The notes: generated from the sequence alone by a model not told the origin. Counted from the first letter of the stretch, positions 34,318 through 46,725 are shown. The stretch is DNA of 64,000 nucleotides from Entomortierella parvispora (GCA_963573315.1 OY752141.1:3472001-3536000); one strand, 5' to 3'. Program-made: numbers and translations.

Positions 34318-37300
34318 TTACCACTCGCACACGCCTCCTCCAAGGCAGCCACCGGAGCATACCCCCGTCTCGCGATCGGTTTTTGCAGCAGTGGGCGTGA
34401 GTGTTCCCGAAGCATCCATGGTGTGCTGAAGAGTTGTCTGGGTCATTGCCTCTTGAAGAGGAAAGGTGACGGAATCCGAACCCAAACTGGGGGCAGGAGC
34501 TGAAGAAGAGGACCATGACCGGGGGCGTCGGCCAATCACGGGCCAGTAAGTCTGACCTCCTTTGCACGTTCGCATCCCATGGCTTGCTGCCGGTCTCCTT
34601 GGACTCGTAGGCAAGGATCCTGGCGGGGACCCGTCCAAAAGATCGTCTTCTTCCTGACCACCCGTGCAGTTATGTCCACCTTCACTGCATCCCCGCGAGG
34701 TCGCGACGACCGGCGGGAGGTGACCCGTCAAAGGGCCAGGGAAAGCAGTGCTTAACGAGGCTGTGGAAGGTCTACCAGCTTCTTCTGCTTCCATCTGTTC
34801 ACTGGCCTTGCGCCAACAGGAAGAAGAACAAAACCGAACCCGTCGAGCCACAGCAGGGTGGCCCAAATAGGACTTGACGCGCACTGAGCTCACCCATTCC
34901 TTCACATAAGGTCTTCGACAGAACCCACAAGGTCTTGCTCCAGGTTGCAGGTAGTCAATGACCTGTTCAGGGATATACTCGAGAGGAAGAGGCTGACCTC
35001 CGTGAAGAACGGCTCTGGCGGCTAGTTCTCGAAGGGTTGGGAAGAAAGTCGGAGTTGTCGTCGTAGCTGGGAGAGAGCCTAATAGGGGGGACACGTCTGT
35101 GCTTGAGCTTGGCTGAGGCTCTTGCAGACTTAATTGCTCCATGGCCGAGCTGAATGACTCTTGGCCCTGAGAAGAGAGGGGAGGTGTTACGACAGGGGTA
35201 GGTGAGGTCTGAATGTCCGGCGGAAGTAACGGTCCCGTTGGAGTCGAGAATCCAGCGTCATCAAAAATAGTAGGTTCGGCAACAGCCACACCAGGAGAGA
35301 TGGCAGCTGTAGTGATATTCGTGGAGGAGCTGGCCAGCGAAGGAATATAGTCAAAGAAAGAGTCAATATCCGAGATCACGGCCTCGGCATTGACACGTGG
35401 CGTGGAGGGAACTGACAGGTCCATCCAAGAACTACCATAGTCGCTATTGTAGCCATCGTTCAGGCTGTTCATGGACTCTGCACGCGAGGGAGGCCTCGAT
35501 GAGAGGGCATGTCGGGTATAATAGAGATGGTAGTCCAGTCTCTCATCTTGATCCATCTCGTAACCACCTTCGGCGACATTGCTTGGAAGAGGTCTGGGCG
35601 ATTCGCGACCACTGCCTGTTGCTGGATTCGCCAGTGTGGGGACATGACCAGACGATGACGACGAAGCAGCCGAGTTAAGAATGGCTCGCCGAGAAAGACT
35701 CTTGAGGACGGCCGCGTATCGATCCTCATCCGTTGGGTAGTTGATGCCCAGGCCACCAATTTCACTGACAGGATTCCGGCTGGCATCACAGTAACCGCGC
35801 GTGAAGGGGTTGCCGGTCAGTAATAGTGTTGTCTTTGTCAAAAAATCGGCCACATCACCAGGGATTACACAGAGCAAGTTCTCGCTGAGGTCAAGAGTAT
35901 CAAGTTGCTTCAGATCTGCAATCTCGGTCGGCAGGCTTGTGAGCTGGTTGCGCCCAAGGTTGAGATTTCGGAGCTCCTTGCACATACCGATGGACTTTGG
36001 GATCGCCTCCAGTTTGTTATCGGATGCCACCAATTGACGGAGATGTGACCCTGCATGTCCAATATCCGAAGGCAAGAAGCATAGCTTGTTGTGACTAAGA
36101 TCAAGTTCACGAAGAGCGCCCATATATTGGATGCAGTCCTTTGGAAAGCTCGTCAACAGGTTGCCGCCGAAGACCGATCCCATGGACAGAGACTCTAGTT
36201 TCTCTAGGCGGGACATCGTGTGGGGCAATGATGTAATCTGGTTTGCACAGAGACGCAGGGTCTTCAGTTGTGTCAAGCTTGAACAGATCTGGAACGGGAC
36301 TGGACCTTCGATCCTGTTCTGGGACATGATCAGGACCTGGAGTTGAGACAGCCGGCAAAGCTGCATGGGGATCTCCGTGAACTGGTTATGGGACAGGTTC
36401 AGGTAAACCAGGTGTGGGACCAGAGACGTGATGTTGGCAGGAAGCGCTGCGAGCTTGTTCCGGGAGAGGTCCATCTCTGTAAGATGCAGGAGGGGTGACT
36501 GAAGAATGGACATTGTCTGAAAGTCCAGGGTAGGTTCCAGGGTCTGGAGGTAGTCCTCCAGATGTTGGGGATCCAAACTGGGTTGCAAGTTTTGAAGATA
36601 TCGCTCTAGTTGCTCACAGTCGAGTCGTCTCCGCCTAAGGATTAGTGACGTGACCGGAGCATGGGATTCGCGCTCTTGTTCCTGGATGAATGTTGAAGAG
36701 GATGTCGGCCGGACGACGTTGATATCGATATGATCTTTGTCGACGCGTTTGGGCGAGCGTCTCTTATTCACATGACGACCAAGGGGCGCAAGGACGGGGT
36801 CGTCAATACATGATTCGATATCCATGACTTCTTCTATCGAATCTGTTGTCGCTGTTGCGTGCTTGGGTGATGTTGGAGATGATGGGCCTGACTTGCTATA
36901 GAGGCTGCTCGCCAACGAGCTCTTGGCCATCAAAGAGCTGGAGAATGGGGATGACGAGGACAAGTACGACGAACCCGATTTTGTTGTTGTTTGCACTGGT
37001 GGCCTTGTTGACTTATTTCCGAAAGGATCAGATAATAAGGCAGGGGGGGACAGCGAGGGGAGAGACGATTTTTGTTTTTGTGTAAGGGGGGAAGAAGTGA
37101 GGGTGGAAGAGTATGGTCCGGATGAGGATGGTATAGAGGACAGAGCTAGCTGCTTGTTGGAAGGAGTTCTGTGGACGCTGACCGAGTGGAGTTCGTTGTA
37201 GCCATGCGACAAACCCACGGTCGGCGCCGGGGTGTGTGAATTTGCCTGTACAAAGGAGGGTGCGAGGAAGGGGGGCAAGGGCCGGACAGAGTGAAGTCCA

Positions 37301-37779
37301 GACCCGCTCGTCGTCGTTGACTGTTGAGGGTCACTACCACCAGCGTCCATACCGCCCAGGTCTCCACTGCTAATGCACATGCTGGGAGTACCGTCCGTAC
37401 TTAGTTTCATCCGGTGCACACTCTTGTGAAGAGTGGATTCTGTCCAATATCCCGAGGTCGACACAAGAGTGGAGGGCGCCATGCGATCCAGTGTAGTTAT
37501 TGAAGAGGAGGACGAAGAGGAGAAGGGGTTTTGATGCTGTGGTGGGTGACAGGGAGTTCTGGTATAGTGCAACGGATGTTGTTGGCTGTGATTTTGATGG
37601 TGATGGTGTCGCGCAGCGTGGTGGTGGTGTTGTTGTTGTTGCTGCTGTAGTTGCTGTTGAAGACGGGGGAGTGGGGGAAGTGGAGAGAGCGACGGAAGAG
37701 GAGGAGGGTGTGGAGGCAGGCGATGATGATGATCCTGCACACTCATCGTGTCACAGACTCGGGCGTTCAAGGGCTGCAA
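34318..37779 (-). CDS. Leucine-rich repeat protein with C-terminal Cys cluster
   Basis: Single exon, 1153 residues from the ATG at 37779. A second in-frame ATG at 37746 (MSVQDHHHR) may be the true start. Residues 1-390 are His/Gln/Ser/Pro-rich and disordered. Two similar helices (QLERYLQNLQPSLD and HLEDYLQTLEPTLD, about 400-430) lead into 9-10 typical LRRs with the L-x-x-L-D-L-S-x-N pattern (about 440-690). After a Ser-rich linker, EQVIDYLQPGARPCGFCRRPYV and, about 30 residues on, RFCSSSCWRKASEQM form a CxxC...CxxxC cluster (about 990-1045), a likely zinc site. The LRR plus 'YL...C..C' tail resembles LRRC58-type proteins, which are ligase substrate receptors in animals. The parallel is tentative. 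Function here is unknown; a soluble adaptor is likely. Confidence 0.8.
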   Translation of the reverse strand: MQPLNARVCDTMSVQDHHHRLPPHPPPLPSLSPLPPLPRLQQQLQQQQQQHHHHAARHHHHQNHSQQHPLHYTRTPCHPPQHQNPFSSSSSSSITTLDRMAPSTLVSTSGYWTESTLHKSVHRMKLSTDGTPSMCISSGDLGGMDAGGSDPQQSTTTSGSGLHSVRPLPPFLAPSFVQANSHTPAPTVGLSHGYNELHSVSVHRTPSNKQLALSSIPSSSGPYSSTLTSSPLTQKQKSSLPSLSPPALLSDPFGNKSTRPPVQTTTKSGSSYLSSSSPFSSSLMAKSSLASSLYSKSGPSSPTSPKHATATTDSIEEVMDIESCIDDPVLAPLGRHVNKRRSPKRVDKDHIDINVVRPTSSSTFIQEQERESHAPVTSLILRRRRLDCEQLERYLQNLQPSLDPQHLEDYLQTLEPTLDFQTMSILQSPLLHLTEMDLSRNKLAALPANITSLVPHLVYLNLSHNQFTEIPMQLCRLSQLQVLIMSQNRIEGPVPFQICSSLTQLKTLRLCANQITSLPHTMSRLEKLESLSMGSVFGGNLLTSFPKDCIQYMGALRELDLSHNKLCFLPSDIGHAGSHLRQLVASDNKLEAIPKSIGMCKELRNLNLGRNQLTSLPTEIADLKQLDTLDLSENLLCVIPGDVADFLTKTTLLLTGNPFTRGYCDASRNPVSEIGGLGINYPTDEDRYAAVLKSLSRRAILNSAASSSSSGHVPTLANPATGSGRESPRPLPSNVAEGGYEMDQDERLDYHLYYTRHALSSRPPSRAESMNSLNDGYNSDYGSSWMDLSVPSTPRVNAEAVISDIDSFFDYIPSLASSSTNITTAAISPGVAVAEPTIFDDAGFSTPTGPLLPPDIQTSPTPVVTPPLSSQGQESFSSAMEQLSLQEPQPSSSTDVSPLLGSLPATTTTPTFFPTLRELAARAVLHGGQPLPLEYIPEQVIDYLQPGARPCGFCRRPYVKEWVSSVRVKSYLGHPAVARRVRFCSSSCWRKASEQMEAEEAGRPSTASLSTAFPGPLTGHLPPVVATSRGCSEGGHNCTGGQEEDDLLDGSPPGSLPTSPRRPAASHGMRTCKGGQTYWPVIGRRPRSWSSSSAPAPSLGSDSVTFPLQEAMTQTTLQHTMDASGTLTPTAAKTDRETGVCSGGCLGGGVCEW

Positions 37780-38597
37780 CGGGTGGGCATGAAGGCTGGC
37801 GGGAACGGTCCTGGTCAGCGTCGTTGTGGGCGTCGTTACGTTGGCTGTGTCCTCGGAGGAGCGGTCTGTCTGCAGAATCAGGATTCAGGCAGGTTAGGAC
37901 ATCAGCACAATATAGGCAGGACAGATTGGGGATGGGTACATTGCATGCTTCACCCTGGCCATGCATGCTTAAGAATACTCTTCGAGTAATTGTTGGGCAC
38001 TTACACAGATCAGATCAGATGACAAGTGGCTCGGAAGAAACGATGGGGGGACAACAGGGAGGGATTAAGGAGCGAAAGCTGAACGAAAGAAGGGGTGCAG
38101 CGGGAGAGTGAAAGTAGGGGGCGAGAGTGCGGGCAAAGGCGAAGAGGACGGGATGCAAGAATGATGCTGGAGCTAATGACAAAGGGCGAGATGCTTCGTT
38201 TTTTTTCTTTTCGTTCCGCTGGGCTGGACAGACGACAAGAACAGGACATGCCACTCCAATCAGATAAGGCGCTGCGATCAGATAAATTGTGAATTTTGCT
38301 CTTGTGTCTCGCCCGTTGTTGAGGGTCCGTTGTTGAAGGTCCGTTGTTGAGCGAGCCGGTGGCTTGTTTATGACATTGCTTCCGTCAGATACAGAGGGTG
38401 TTGTGACGGCGCAAGACGGATCCCTCTTTATTTGACCAGGCACCTCCAGACGCGCATCGCCCTCTCTCTCTCTGACACTCCACTCTCGGCGGAACGACCT
38501 TCGCTTCACTCTCTCTGCTTGCCTCCGTGCTGATCAGCCCCCATTCTCTTGACCCCAGTAACGGACTCAACCGCAGGAAGCAAAACTCTGCATCACC
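37780..38597. other. Divergent intergenic region, LRR gene / NAA25
   Basis: 818 bp with two promoters. It holds two GATAA sites near 38265-38285 (AATCAGATAAGG and GATCAGATAAAT) and a 14-bp unit repeated about 2.7 times (38313-38350). No gene seen. Confidence 0.6.
38313..38350 (+). repeat. 14-bp tandem repeat in promoter region
   Basis: Unit CCGTTGTTGARGGT twice in full plus a 10-bp partial copy, about 250 bp before the NAA25 start. Confidence 0.85.
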
Positions 38598-41500
38598 ATG
38601 GCATCCACCCCAGATCTCGACAAGAAGCTCAAGCCCATCTACGGTACTCCCCTCATGCGACTTGGACCACGGACCTGGATCGACAAACAGGCATGCAAAA
38701 GGGAAAAGGGAGCACTCAAGCCAACACCGTTGCATTCAAATTCTCCCTCAATAATATAGATGCAATGGAGGTCGGAAATTACAGGGAAGGCATCCAGCTA
38801 TGCAACAAGGCCCTGAAGAAGCAGCCTGACCTGCATATCGCCAAAGTACGGTTCTTCAGAACGAAATCATAAAATTCAACTTGCGTAGCAAAATGCGGGC
38901 ATCTATGGTCTGGCTAAACACAAAATTTATATCATACCCTTCATCATTTTAGGCCCTGAAAGCACTCGCTATGGAACGCTCGGGAAAGATGAACGAGGCC
39001 ATGCTGCTATGCGAGGAGCTCCAATGGGCAAAACCAACGGACGAGAGCACCTTGAGGACCCTTTCCATGGTTTATCGATCCGCCGGAAAATGTAAGAAGG
39101 GCGGCCGTAATCATATAGTAGTAATCACCGTGTATAGTCACTTACGCCTATTCGACTTCATATAACAGATGAGCCTATGATCAAGCTTTATGCAAATGCA
39201 TCAAAGGCGAATCCCATGAATGAAAACTTGGCGACGCAGTGGTTTATGTCTTTGGCTCGCATTCTGGACTTCAAAGGCCAGCAAATGGTAGATCAAAGGG
39301 ATGCATATAATCGACTTCAAACTAGCACCTCCATCTAATGATATATAATCTCTCATTGGATTGTCTTCTTGTACAGGTTGCTCTCCAGCTCAACAAGAAC
39401 TTCAAGAAGACCAACTACATGTTCTGGGCTATTATGAGCATCACACTCCAGGTAACAGGCAGTCCCAAGATAGAACCTGTGCTGGATATGGTTACGAAGA
39501 TCTGTTGGGGCTCACCGTTTTGTATTCAATGACATTGTGGTTGATAGGGCCAGAATGTACCTGCGAACCAACCTAATGTCATGTACCGATTGGCAGAGGG
39601 AATGATGTCCAAGTTGAACGCCGAAGGAAAGGTTCAGACTATCGAAGGTATTAACGCAAATAATCAAAAGAAACGACGTTTCCTATTCTCGGGCTCCTTG
39701 TTACTCAAACATACATACTCACACAACATCACGCCGTTCTAGAGTTGCAACTCTACTTGATCATTTTGCTGGGCCAAAAGGATAGACACGCAGACGCGCT
39801 TGCACTCCTTGAAGGCGATATTGGCAAAAAGACAAAGGCTATTGAGAATGTGGAGCTTCGCCATTTGCGCATTGAGCTTCTCACCAAGACTGGACGCTGG
39901 CAGGATGCCCGTGACGCTACGAAGCAAATTCTCCAGAATGTCAAGTACGAACTCTGCAACTGCTGAAGATATCAAGGGCAGGGTATTCACAGGCTTATCC
40001 TTTCTTTGTATGCTGTTGTGCGATGTAGCTCTGACGACTGGCGGACTATCGTCCAGTATTTTGATACTATTTTCCTTCCTGTTCAGGATGCGGAGCTGAA
40101 GGATTCTGAGAATTTGGCTGAGGCCAGGGCATTCACAGAGGAGCAGGTCAAAAACGAGACCACGAACCCCAAGCGTGGACCATTTCTGGCACAGATTGAA
40201 TTGGAAAAGAGAGTCCAAGAAAAGATTGGTAGGTTCCAATGTCTACATGAACTTTATCACTCTTGAAACAAAACATAACCACATATATGTCCATACAACA
40301 AAACTCTAGGGGACAACAAAGCCAAGGTGCTTGACCTTCTGGTGGCGTATGTAGACAAATTTGGATCAAAGACCTGCTGCTTTGAGGATCTCTCGGGATA
40401 TGTTGTGAGCCTTAGCAGCGAGGATGCATCCGAGTTCTGCAAGAGACTGCGAGAGAACCACGGCGAGAGGTCGGAGACCGTCAAGGATATTTGTATTCAA
40501 ATCAACATTGTTCGATTCGAGAGGTTTACTGGTCAACATGCAAAGCTTTCGTCCACTCAGTCCATGGCGCTTGTGAACAAGTTTTGGAAACTTTACGAAG
40601 ATGCTCTGCCCTTTGGTAAGCGAGTTGACCACACCAACCCCATTAATTGTTTTCCCTCTCCACAGAGACTAACTTTTTTTGATACTAGGCAAAGATTTGG
40701 AGCAAACGGAACGCCAGTATGGAGATGACTATTCGATCATGGCTGCCCACCTGTTGATCGACATTCACAAGGACACAAGTAAGGGTGCACTTCTCACAAC
40801 CAAATTGGACATGGATTCTCAATGACTGACCTCTCCTTCACCATTCTACTCTCCGTGGCAGAATCGTACTTCCCTTTGCTCAGTGCCGTCTTTATTCTGG
40901 AACACGCATTGGACGCAAGCAAACACAATTATCAGATGAAGCTTGTCCTGATTCGAGTATACGAGCTCCTAGGTACGCTAATCAACCACTGAAATAATTT
41001 GTCATCTGCCATGGTCATGTCTTGGTTTTAACGACATATGTATTTGTCGTTCATCCTAGGTGCCTTCACCTGTGCTACAGGAATTTACAGCACCATGGGA
41101 ATCAAGCATGTGCAGCATGATACTCTTTCGCATTTCATCACTGACCGTGCTTCTAGCTTTGGATTGTTTGATGAGGCTCTCAGACAATTGTACAGTGCAC
41201 ACGAGATTTACCACAGTAACGAGGCCGAGGTAAACTCACGTGTCAAGAAAGAAAGAAAGTCATATTCAAGTTTGGGAGACGCGAAAGTATTTGAGCTAAC
41301 GTGTTTATCATTGTGGGTATTTCCTATTTAGACGCCAGAAATGATTTTGCAAGCCTACAAATACTCTACGTTTTCCAAGGTATGGAGCTATCAAACTGCG
41401 AAGGGAATTGAGAATGCAACATTGAGGGCGGTAGAATCTAACATACGCGCTTCATTACGACTGTTAGATGCAAGAGTTTATCGAATTCCAGTCCAGATTG

Positions 41501-42680
41501 GAGAACTCGCTTCAAAAGATGATTGCAGACAGAGAGATGATCCGCCTGGAGTTTTTGAAGGAGGATTCTGTTAGTCGCGCTGTGAGCTGGTTGCAAGAAT
41601 TGGAGATCACCAATTTGAAATACGATGGTAAGCCCCCACCCTCTAGCCCTGCAGATTAACGCCCGTGCAGTGTGACTAGTATGATTCTGACTTTTTTCTT
41701 ATATGATATGGTACACAATAGAACAATTTGTCGAGTCGAGGATAGATAACCGTGATACCTCCGTGATGTTGAACTGGAATCCCAAAGACTCTGCGTCTGT
41801 CGAGGTCCTGACCCGTCCCGCCAGCCAACTGAACCGCATCTGGATGACTCTGTTCACTCTTGTGCCTCGAATCTTGAAGCATTTGGCGCACCTTCATCCC
41901 ATCGATGCCGAATATGAGACGTTGGTGGCGGCATTGGAGAAGTTGACCACTTCTGACTTGGGCGGAGCTCTGACAGAGGAGGAAGCCAAGCTAGCCAAGA
42001 TCCTTCTCCACGTTGCCAAGGCCTTCCAAAGACTTTCAATCGCGATTGCAGATCATAACAGCAATAGCGCCTCGAAGGAGGAGCCTGCCAAGACCGCCGC
42101 CGCCGTCAAGGAACAATTGACAGCCGCTGGTGGTTTGTTGAAGCGTGAATCCGTCAAATCGACTGGAGTCTTGCCCTGGCAAACCTTCCATGGACTGACG
42201 ATGACCGTTGAGACTGTTGCTTACCTGAATGTGGCGAACCAGTGTCTGCAAAACTTGATTGCAACCAAGGCAGCCAAGAAAGCGACCTTCAAGGCCGTCG
42301 GCTCTGTGATCCAGGACTTTATGGCCCAATCCCGCCAGGCACTGCAGTCTGTGCAGACTGATATCACAGCGTTGAGAAACATTGTCAGACCTGACCGTAT
42401 CCGATCTGGCCTGCTCTATGAAATCTGCGATGGATCTGCTGTAGATTTCATTCGCTCTCCTGTAAGTATTATATCAAATTGTGTGTGTTGAGTTTATCCC
42501 CCTCTCCCTCTCGTCCCATCAAACAAAACAGTCCAGCTGACTCTGATGTTATTTTCCTTTTCCTCCCTTGCCCTGTAGTCACATCAAGCACTCATTGAAG
42601 AAAAGATGTTGAAGATTGGAACAAGCTGGACGAATAGTCTTATCAACCTACAGCAGGAATCTATCTCTAGAATCGTTTAG
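38598..42680 (+). CDS. NAA25: NatB N-terminal acetyltransferase auxiliary subunit (NAA25/Mdm20)
   Basis: Sixteen exons (38598-38643, 38760-38845, 38953-39091, 39169-39287, 39377-39451, 39548-39647, 39743-39944, 40029-40228, 40310-40615, 40689-40778, 40862-40972, 41060-41229, 41332-41379, 41468-41627, 41722-42461, 42579-42680) give 897 residues. The protein is an all-helical TPR solenoid: LDKKLKPIYDAMEVGNYREG, the ALKALAMERSGKMNEA helix pair, and EPTDES-like turns line up with human NAA25. SDDWRTIVQYFDTIF and KYSTFSKMQEFIEFQSRLENS match later conserved helices. It anchors the NAA20 catalytic subunit to the ribosome, so that proteins starting Met-Asp/Glu/Asn/Gln are acetylated; loss in yeast disturbs actin and mitochondrial inheritance. 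This is the most intron-rich gene here; every joint is canonical GT-AG and in phase. Confidence 0.93.
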
Positions 42681-42913
42681 AAAGAAAAAAGTAGAACATT
42701 GTTAAAATGAACAGGAAGGACCTTCGGGAAAAGATGAAGGATATATCATTGCATCTCAGTGCTATAGGATGAATAGAGACCTGGGTGGCAGACTATTTCC
42801 CCGCGAAGAGATCAAGGTTATGAGGAACTCTTCATGTCAATTGATAACCACCGCGTTATTCCATGTTTATTGTTGGTATTAACTGGCATGTACAACTTCA
42901 CTCTCCCTTCTCT

Positions 42914-45900
42914 CTAATTCAACTCAACAGAACGTCCAATCTCCATTCTGCAAATCTCTTTGAAAATGTTGGTAATCCTTGCGTCGACAGCAGCATCGCC
43001 ATCGCCCGAAAACACAATCGCCTCCAAAGTATTGGAGAAACTGGTGACCTCTTTGCTATACCGACGACCCAACTCCAAGAACCAACCCAACCCAATCTCC
43101 CACCAGCGACTCGAATCCAAGCTCTCACCGGATGCCTCGATGGCCTGGAGCTGGGACTGGAGCACACTGACAAACTTTTGGTACAGGGTCAAGAACACCT
43201 CCTTTTGTTCTCTGTTCACGATCGACAGTGTGTTCTGGACACCCTCCACAACCTCTGCTGTCTGTGTTGGTGGGTCAGCTAAAAAAACAATGTTGGTGTG
43301 GTTAGAGCTTTCTCCTTTTTCGAAATTCGCGGTGCAATCTTCTCATATTGTTTCTTGGATGCTTACCCTCAAATTCCTTGCGGACCTCATCCAACTTGTC
43401 CTTGACTTGAGCAACCCTGGAAATAACCTTGTTGAGAGTATTCTTGAGAATATCCCAAACAAAGCTCCGGTGCCATTCCTTCTGCCAAACCTCGGGCTCA
43501 AAGACCCAGTTCACGATAGCGATCGCGTCCACGACCCTGTAATTCAACATCTTGTCCAAGAGAATACCCATGAACTGTGTATTGTTCCTCCAGAATTGAG
43601 CCACAATCTTGACTGTGTGCAACTTTGCCTCGGGTGTGGAGTTGAGTCTTTGCAGGATCGAGAGATAACGCTCAATCACATTCAACACGTGTGAGAACGA
43701 CTTTGATCCCAGCATGAGCACACATTCTGTGAACAATTCGCGGATGAAATCATCCCGCTGTGCAGGGGTCAAGTCCTCCAAACGAGGCGCATTCTTCATA
43801 CTCTCCAATGTCTGCTCAATCATCTCGATCGAGTTTTTGGCCCGAAGAGAGTTCAACACTGCGGATGCCATTGCATGGTATGGGTGATCTATTGAAAAAA
43901 AAATGAGGAGAGTTTTGTCAGCGTTTATACAACTTTTGATATCCCAGATAGGCCAAGAGTGTGGGCGACTAAAGGCGAATTGAATCCGTACCAGGTGACT
44001 CAAACTTCCACGATGGTCCTGGTGCCTCTGCTGGCAAAAACTTTTGGAATTCATCAGGCAACGCTTCCTTGATACGTTCATAGTACGAAAGTCTGATAGT
44101 CTTCTCCAAGGTTTCGCGAATAAACACTGACTGGGCATGATCGTCAGGGAGCTCCAAAACGCCAGACCTAGATCATCGAAATAAAAATGTGAGGACCCTA
44201 TCTTCCGAGTTCCTTTCACTCATAGACTCGAAAAAAGGGAGAGAGTTCTTACCATTCGCCCCAGTTCCACAAGTAGCCGAAATTACTCAAATGGTGACTG
44301 AGCCAAGTCCAGAATCTGTACGCACACTCCACATCCATAGAAGGAAGTCTCTCGTACAGCTTTGAAATTGCCTTTGCCAACGCTGTTGGGAATGAGTCTG
44401 GGAAGGACTTGCAGATTTCGACCAAGAGAGAGGAATAGTAAACAGTCTTGAATTCTGGCTTTGGGAGTCTGAACATTTCTGTGAAGATGACCTCGGCCAT
44501 CAATTGGTCCACCGACCATCCTGCTCCTGCTGATAATTGCGCCTCGGCCTCTTCTCCCTTGACAGGGGTGAGGGCAGTGGGGACAGTGGCGTCCGAGAAG
44601 GTGCCAATGACATATGAGTACTGGACCATGAAAAGATATTTGGCGCACTCCTTGCGGTTAATCTCGAACAGACAGAGCACATCCGTCAAATTGTCGTGCA
44701 CAATAAAGTGAGCGATGGAATAGGGGTCTGGCAAGGTGCTGACCATATCATCTTCTTCGCCCAAGAAAATCCTGAAGAGAGGAGCTGCCATATAATAGGT
44801 TGTAGAGTCGGTATGGGTGGGGAAGGCGAATTCTGGCAATTCATGTTGGGACGCCATTCCAAGGACGGCATCAAAGGTCTGGGATGGCTTGATCAAAATT
44901 GGTACCTCCCATTCATCCTTTTGCAAATTCTGAATCTGCTTCCACAAAAGAGTCAAGGACTAACGGCAAAAAGTGCACAAGGTGGACCGTTAGGGTATAA
45001 ATGATAAAGCAAACAGAGTTGCCGTAGCAGTTGGGAGACACATAAAAAGCTAACCTCTTCCTGGACATAGGGGCACTGATCATCTTTGAACACCTTAGTA
45101 ATCTCAAAGCCCTCGATTCCCTCGCCTTCTTCTCTTGCAATCATGTACTCCTCAACTCTCTCCAGGATCTTTTCAAAGTCGTGGGGGTTGCGATCGTGCA
45201 CGTCAGCAGCGCACCATGGCAAGGTGGCAAGGACCATGAACACTGCACAGTCAGCTCGCGCCTAAATGTTTTTAACAATAACTAGTGTCAGCGAGGGATA
45301 TTCTTGATGGAAGAAAACACTTTTTTTCCTTGAGTGGTGTCAACATAACATTACCCTCAACACAGTTGGCTCCTCCAGGACAGCGAGAAACTGGTTCATA
45401 ACATTGAGAAGAGTCGTGGGAAGGATGACGTTTGAGTTCACGAGCTCTGCAAAGAATCGCATCAACAACTTCACGTTTCTCCATTGGCTCGTTTCCAATG
45501 CTTCCCGAAGAAGTTCTGAGGCCATGGTGACAATGGTCAACCCAGTTTCGACATTTTTGGCGTTGAGAAGTCCAGTCAATGTTCCGTAGATGGCTGATTT
45601 CATGGGGAGCTCCAAGATACTAGTATCAGGTGATTTGTGCGATCAAATCATGTTTGGCATTAGAACCGGCGAGAATCACGTTTACAAGCTTGCACAAGGA
45701 TTTCATCTTACCAAGCCTTAAGAGACTTCAGGATAGTGGCGGAGTGTTTGGCATAGTCATTGTCCAGAATACCGGCAAGAGTGTTGAGGTTGGTCTCCAA
45801 TGTCGCTGTGATCTAGGAGGTGGGTGACGTAGAGAAATGAAAATTAGATGTTATGACCCTTGCACTATTCACATTATTGCACACACGATTCAGTCTACTG

Positions 45901-46397
45901 TACCTTGTCTCCAACTCGAATGATGAGTCCACCAAGACGCTTCTCAATGTCCCCGACCTCGTCAACAACGCGTTCCTGCTCACGGTGATCGTTTCTGGGC
46001 TTATCATAAGGTCTACCCCTGCGTCCGCCTATGTGTGAGTAGTTGTAACATTGATGAGTACATGCGATCTGCAGCTCTATTGGTCGTCTCCGCCCAACAA
46101 CTGATATCGCGCGTTCACTCACCATGACGATCGTTACTATTGTTATAACGACCTCCTCCTCCTCCACCACCTCCTCCACCACCGCCTATGTAATCACAAG
46201 AGAACAGTTGATGTGTGATATAAGTTTCTGCTTTTCGACTTTGTTGAACAACATGGAGCCCCAGGGCGACATGACGCGCGCCTGGAAGAAATGCATCTTT
46301 GTAGAATGTGCCCTCTACCTTGGTAGTAGCCTCCTCTGCTTCTGTCGGGCCCTCCTCCGCCGCCGCCACCATGTCCACTGTTGCGTCTATAGTCCAT
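42914..46397 (-). CDS. CBP80: Nuclear cap-binding protein large subunit CBP80 (NCBP1)
   Basis: Ten exons (46397-46319, 46185-46123, 46028-45904, 45812-45712, 45619-45355, 45261-45055, 44959-44253, 44167-43992, 43888-43367, 43278-42914) give 869 residues. With CBP20 it binds the m7G cap of nuclear RNA and couples it to splicing, 3' processing and export. After a Gly/Arg/Tyr-rich N-terminus the first MIF4G helices (IEKRLGGLIIRVGDKI, LETNLNTLAGILDNDY) match human NCBP1, as do WNWGEWSGVLEL, the linker VREVL-like helix, and the C-terminal helix NREQKEVFLTLYQKFVSVLQ. The N-terminal glycine run is spread over two short exons, the 63-nt exon 2 being skippable without a frame change. The start at 46397 (MDYRRNSGHGG) is the likely one; an in-frame ATG at 46454 is possible. 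It ends 234 bp from the convergent NAA25. Confidence 0.92.
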
Positions 46398-46490
46398 GCT
46401 GTGTTTGTGATGTCCTTCCTGTCGTAGTGATGGGGAACAAACGATAGCACACAAGCGACGTTGTTTATCTCAACTTGCCAGCCACCGTCA

Positions 46491-46498
46491 TCACGTGA
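46491..46498. promoter_or_regulatory. TCACGTGA palindrome in CBP80 promoter
   Basis: 94 bp upstream of the CBP80 start codon and followed by CCACTTTTGA (46504-46513). The same pair, TCACATGA and CCACTTTTGA, occurs at 48468 and 48502. Confidence 0.5.
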
Positions 46499-46725
46499 TT
46501 ATTCCACTTTTGATTTTTTCATTTTTTGACGGGGATATCGAACGAAGGGACGCGTCTTCGTTTGAGCCTCTTGAGTTCGGAAACGGGTGAAACAGAGTCT
46601 TTGAAAGGTGTTTTTTTCTTTTCAACATTTTATTTGCCATGTCAAGCCAGGAAGTGGAGTATATAAACTGAGTCTGTTGAAAGGAGATAACCCATTTATT
46701 GGGCGTCAAAGGCCAATTGCTGAAT

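Noticed and set aside
42681-42913. Shared exon between NAA25 and CBP80 tails
   Set aside because: The two stop codons are 234 bp apart and no splice site links them; simple convergent genes.
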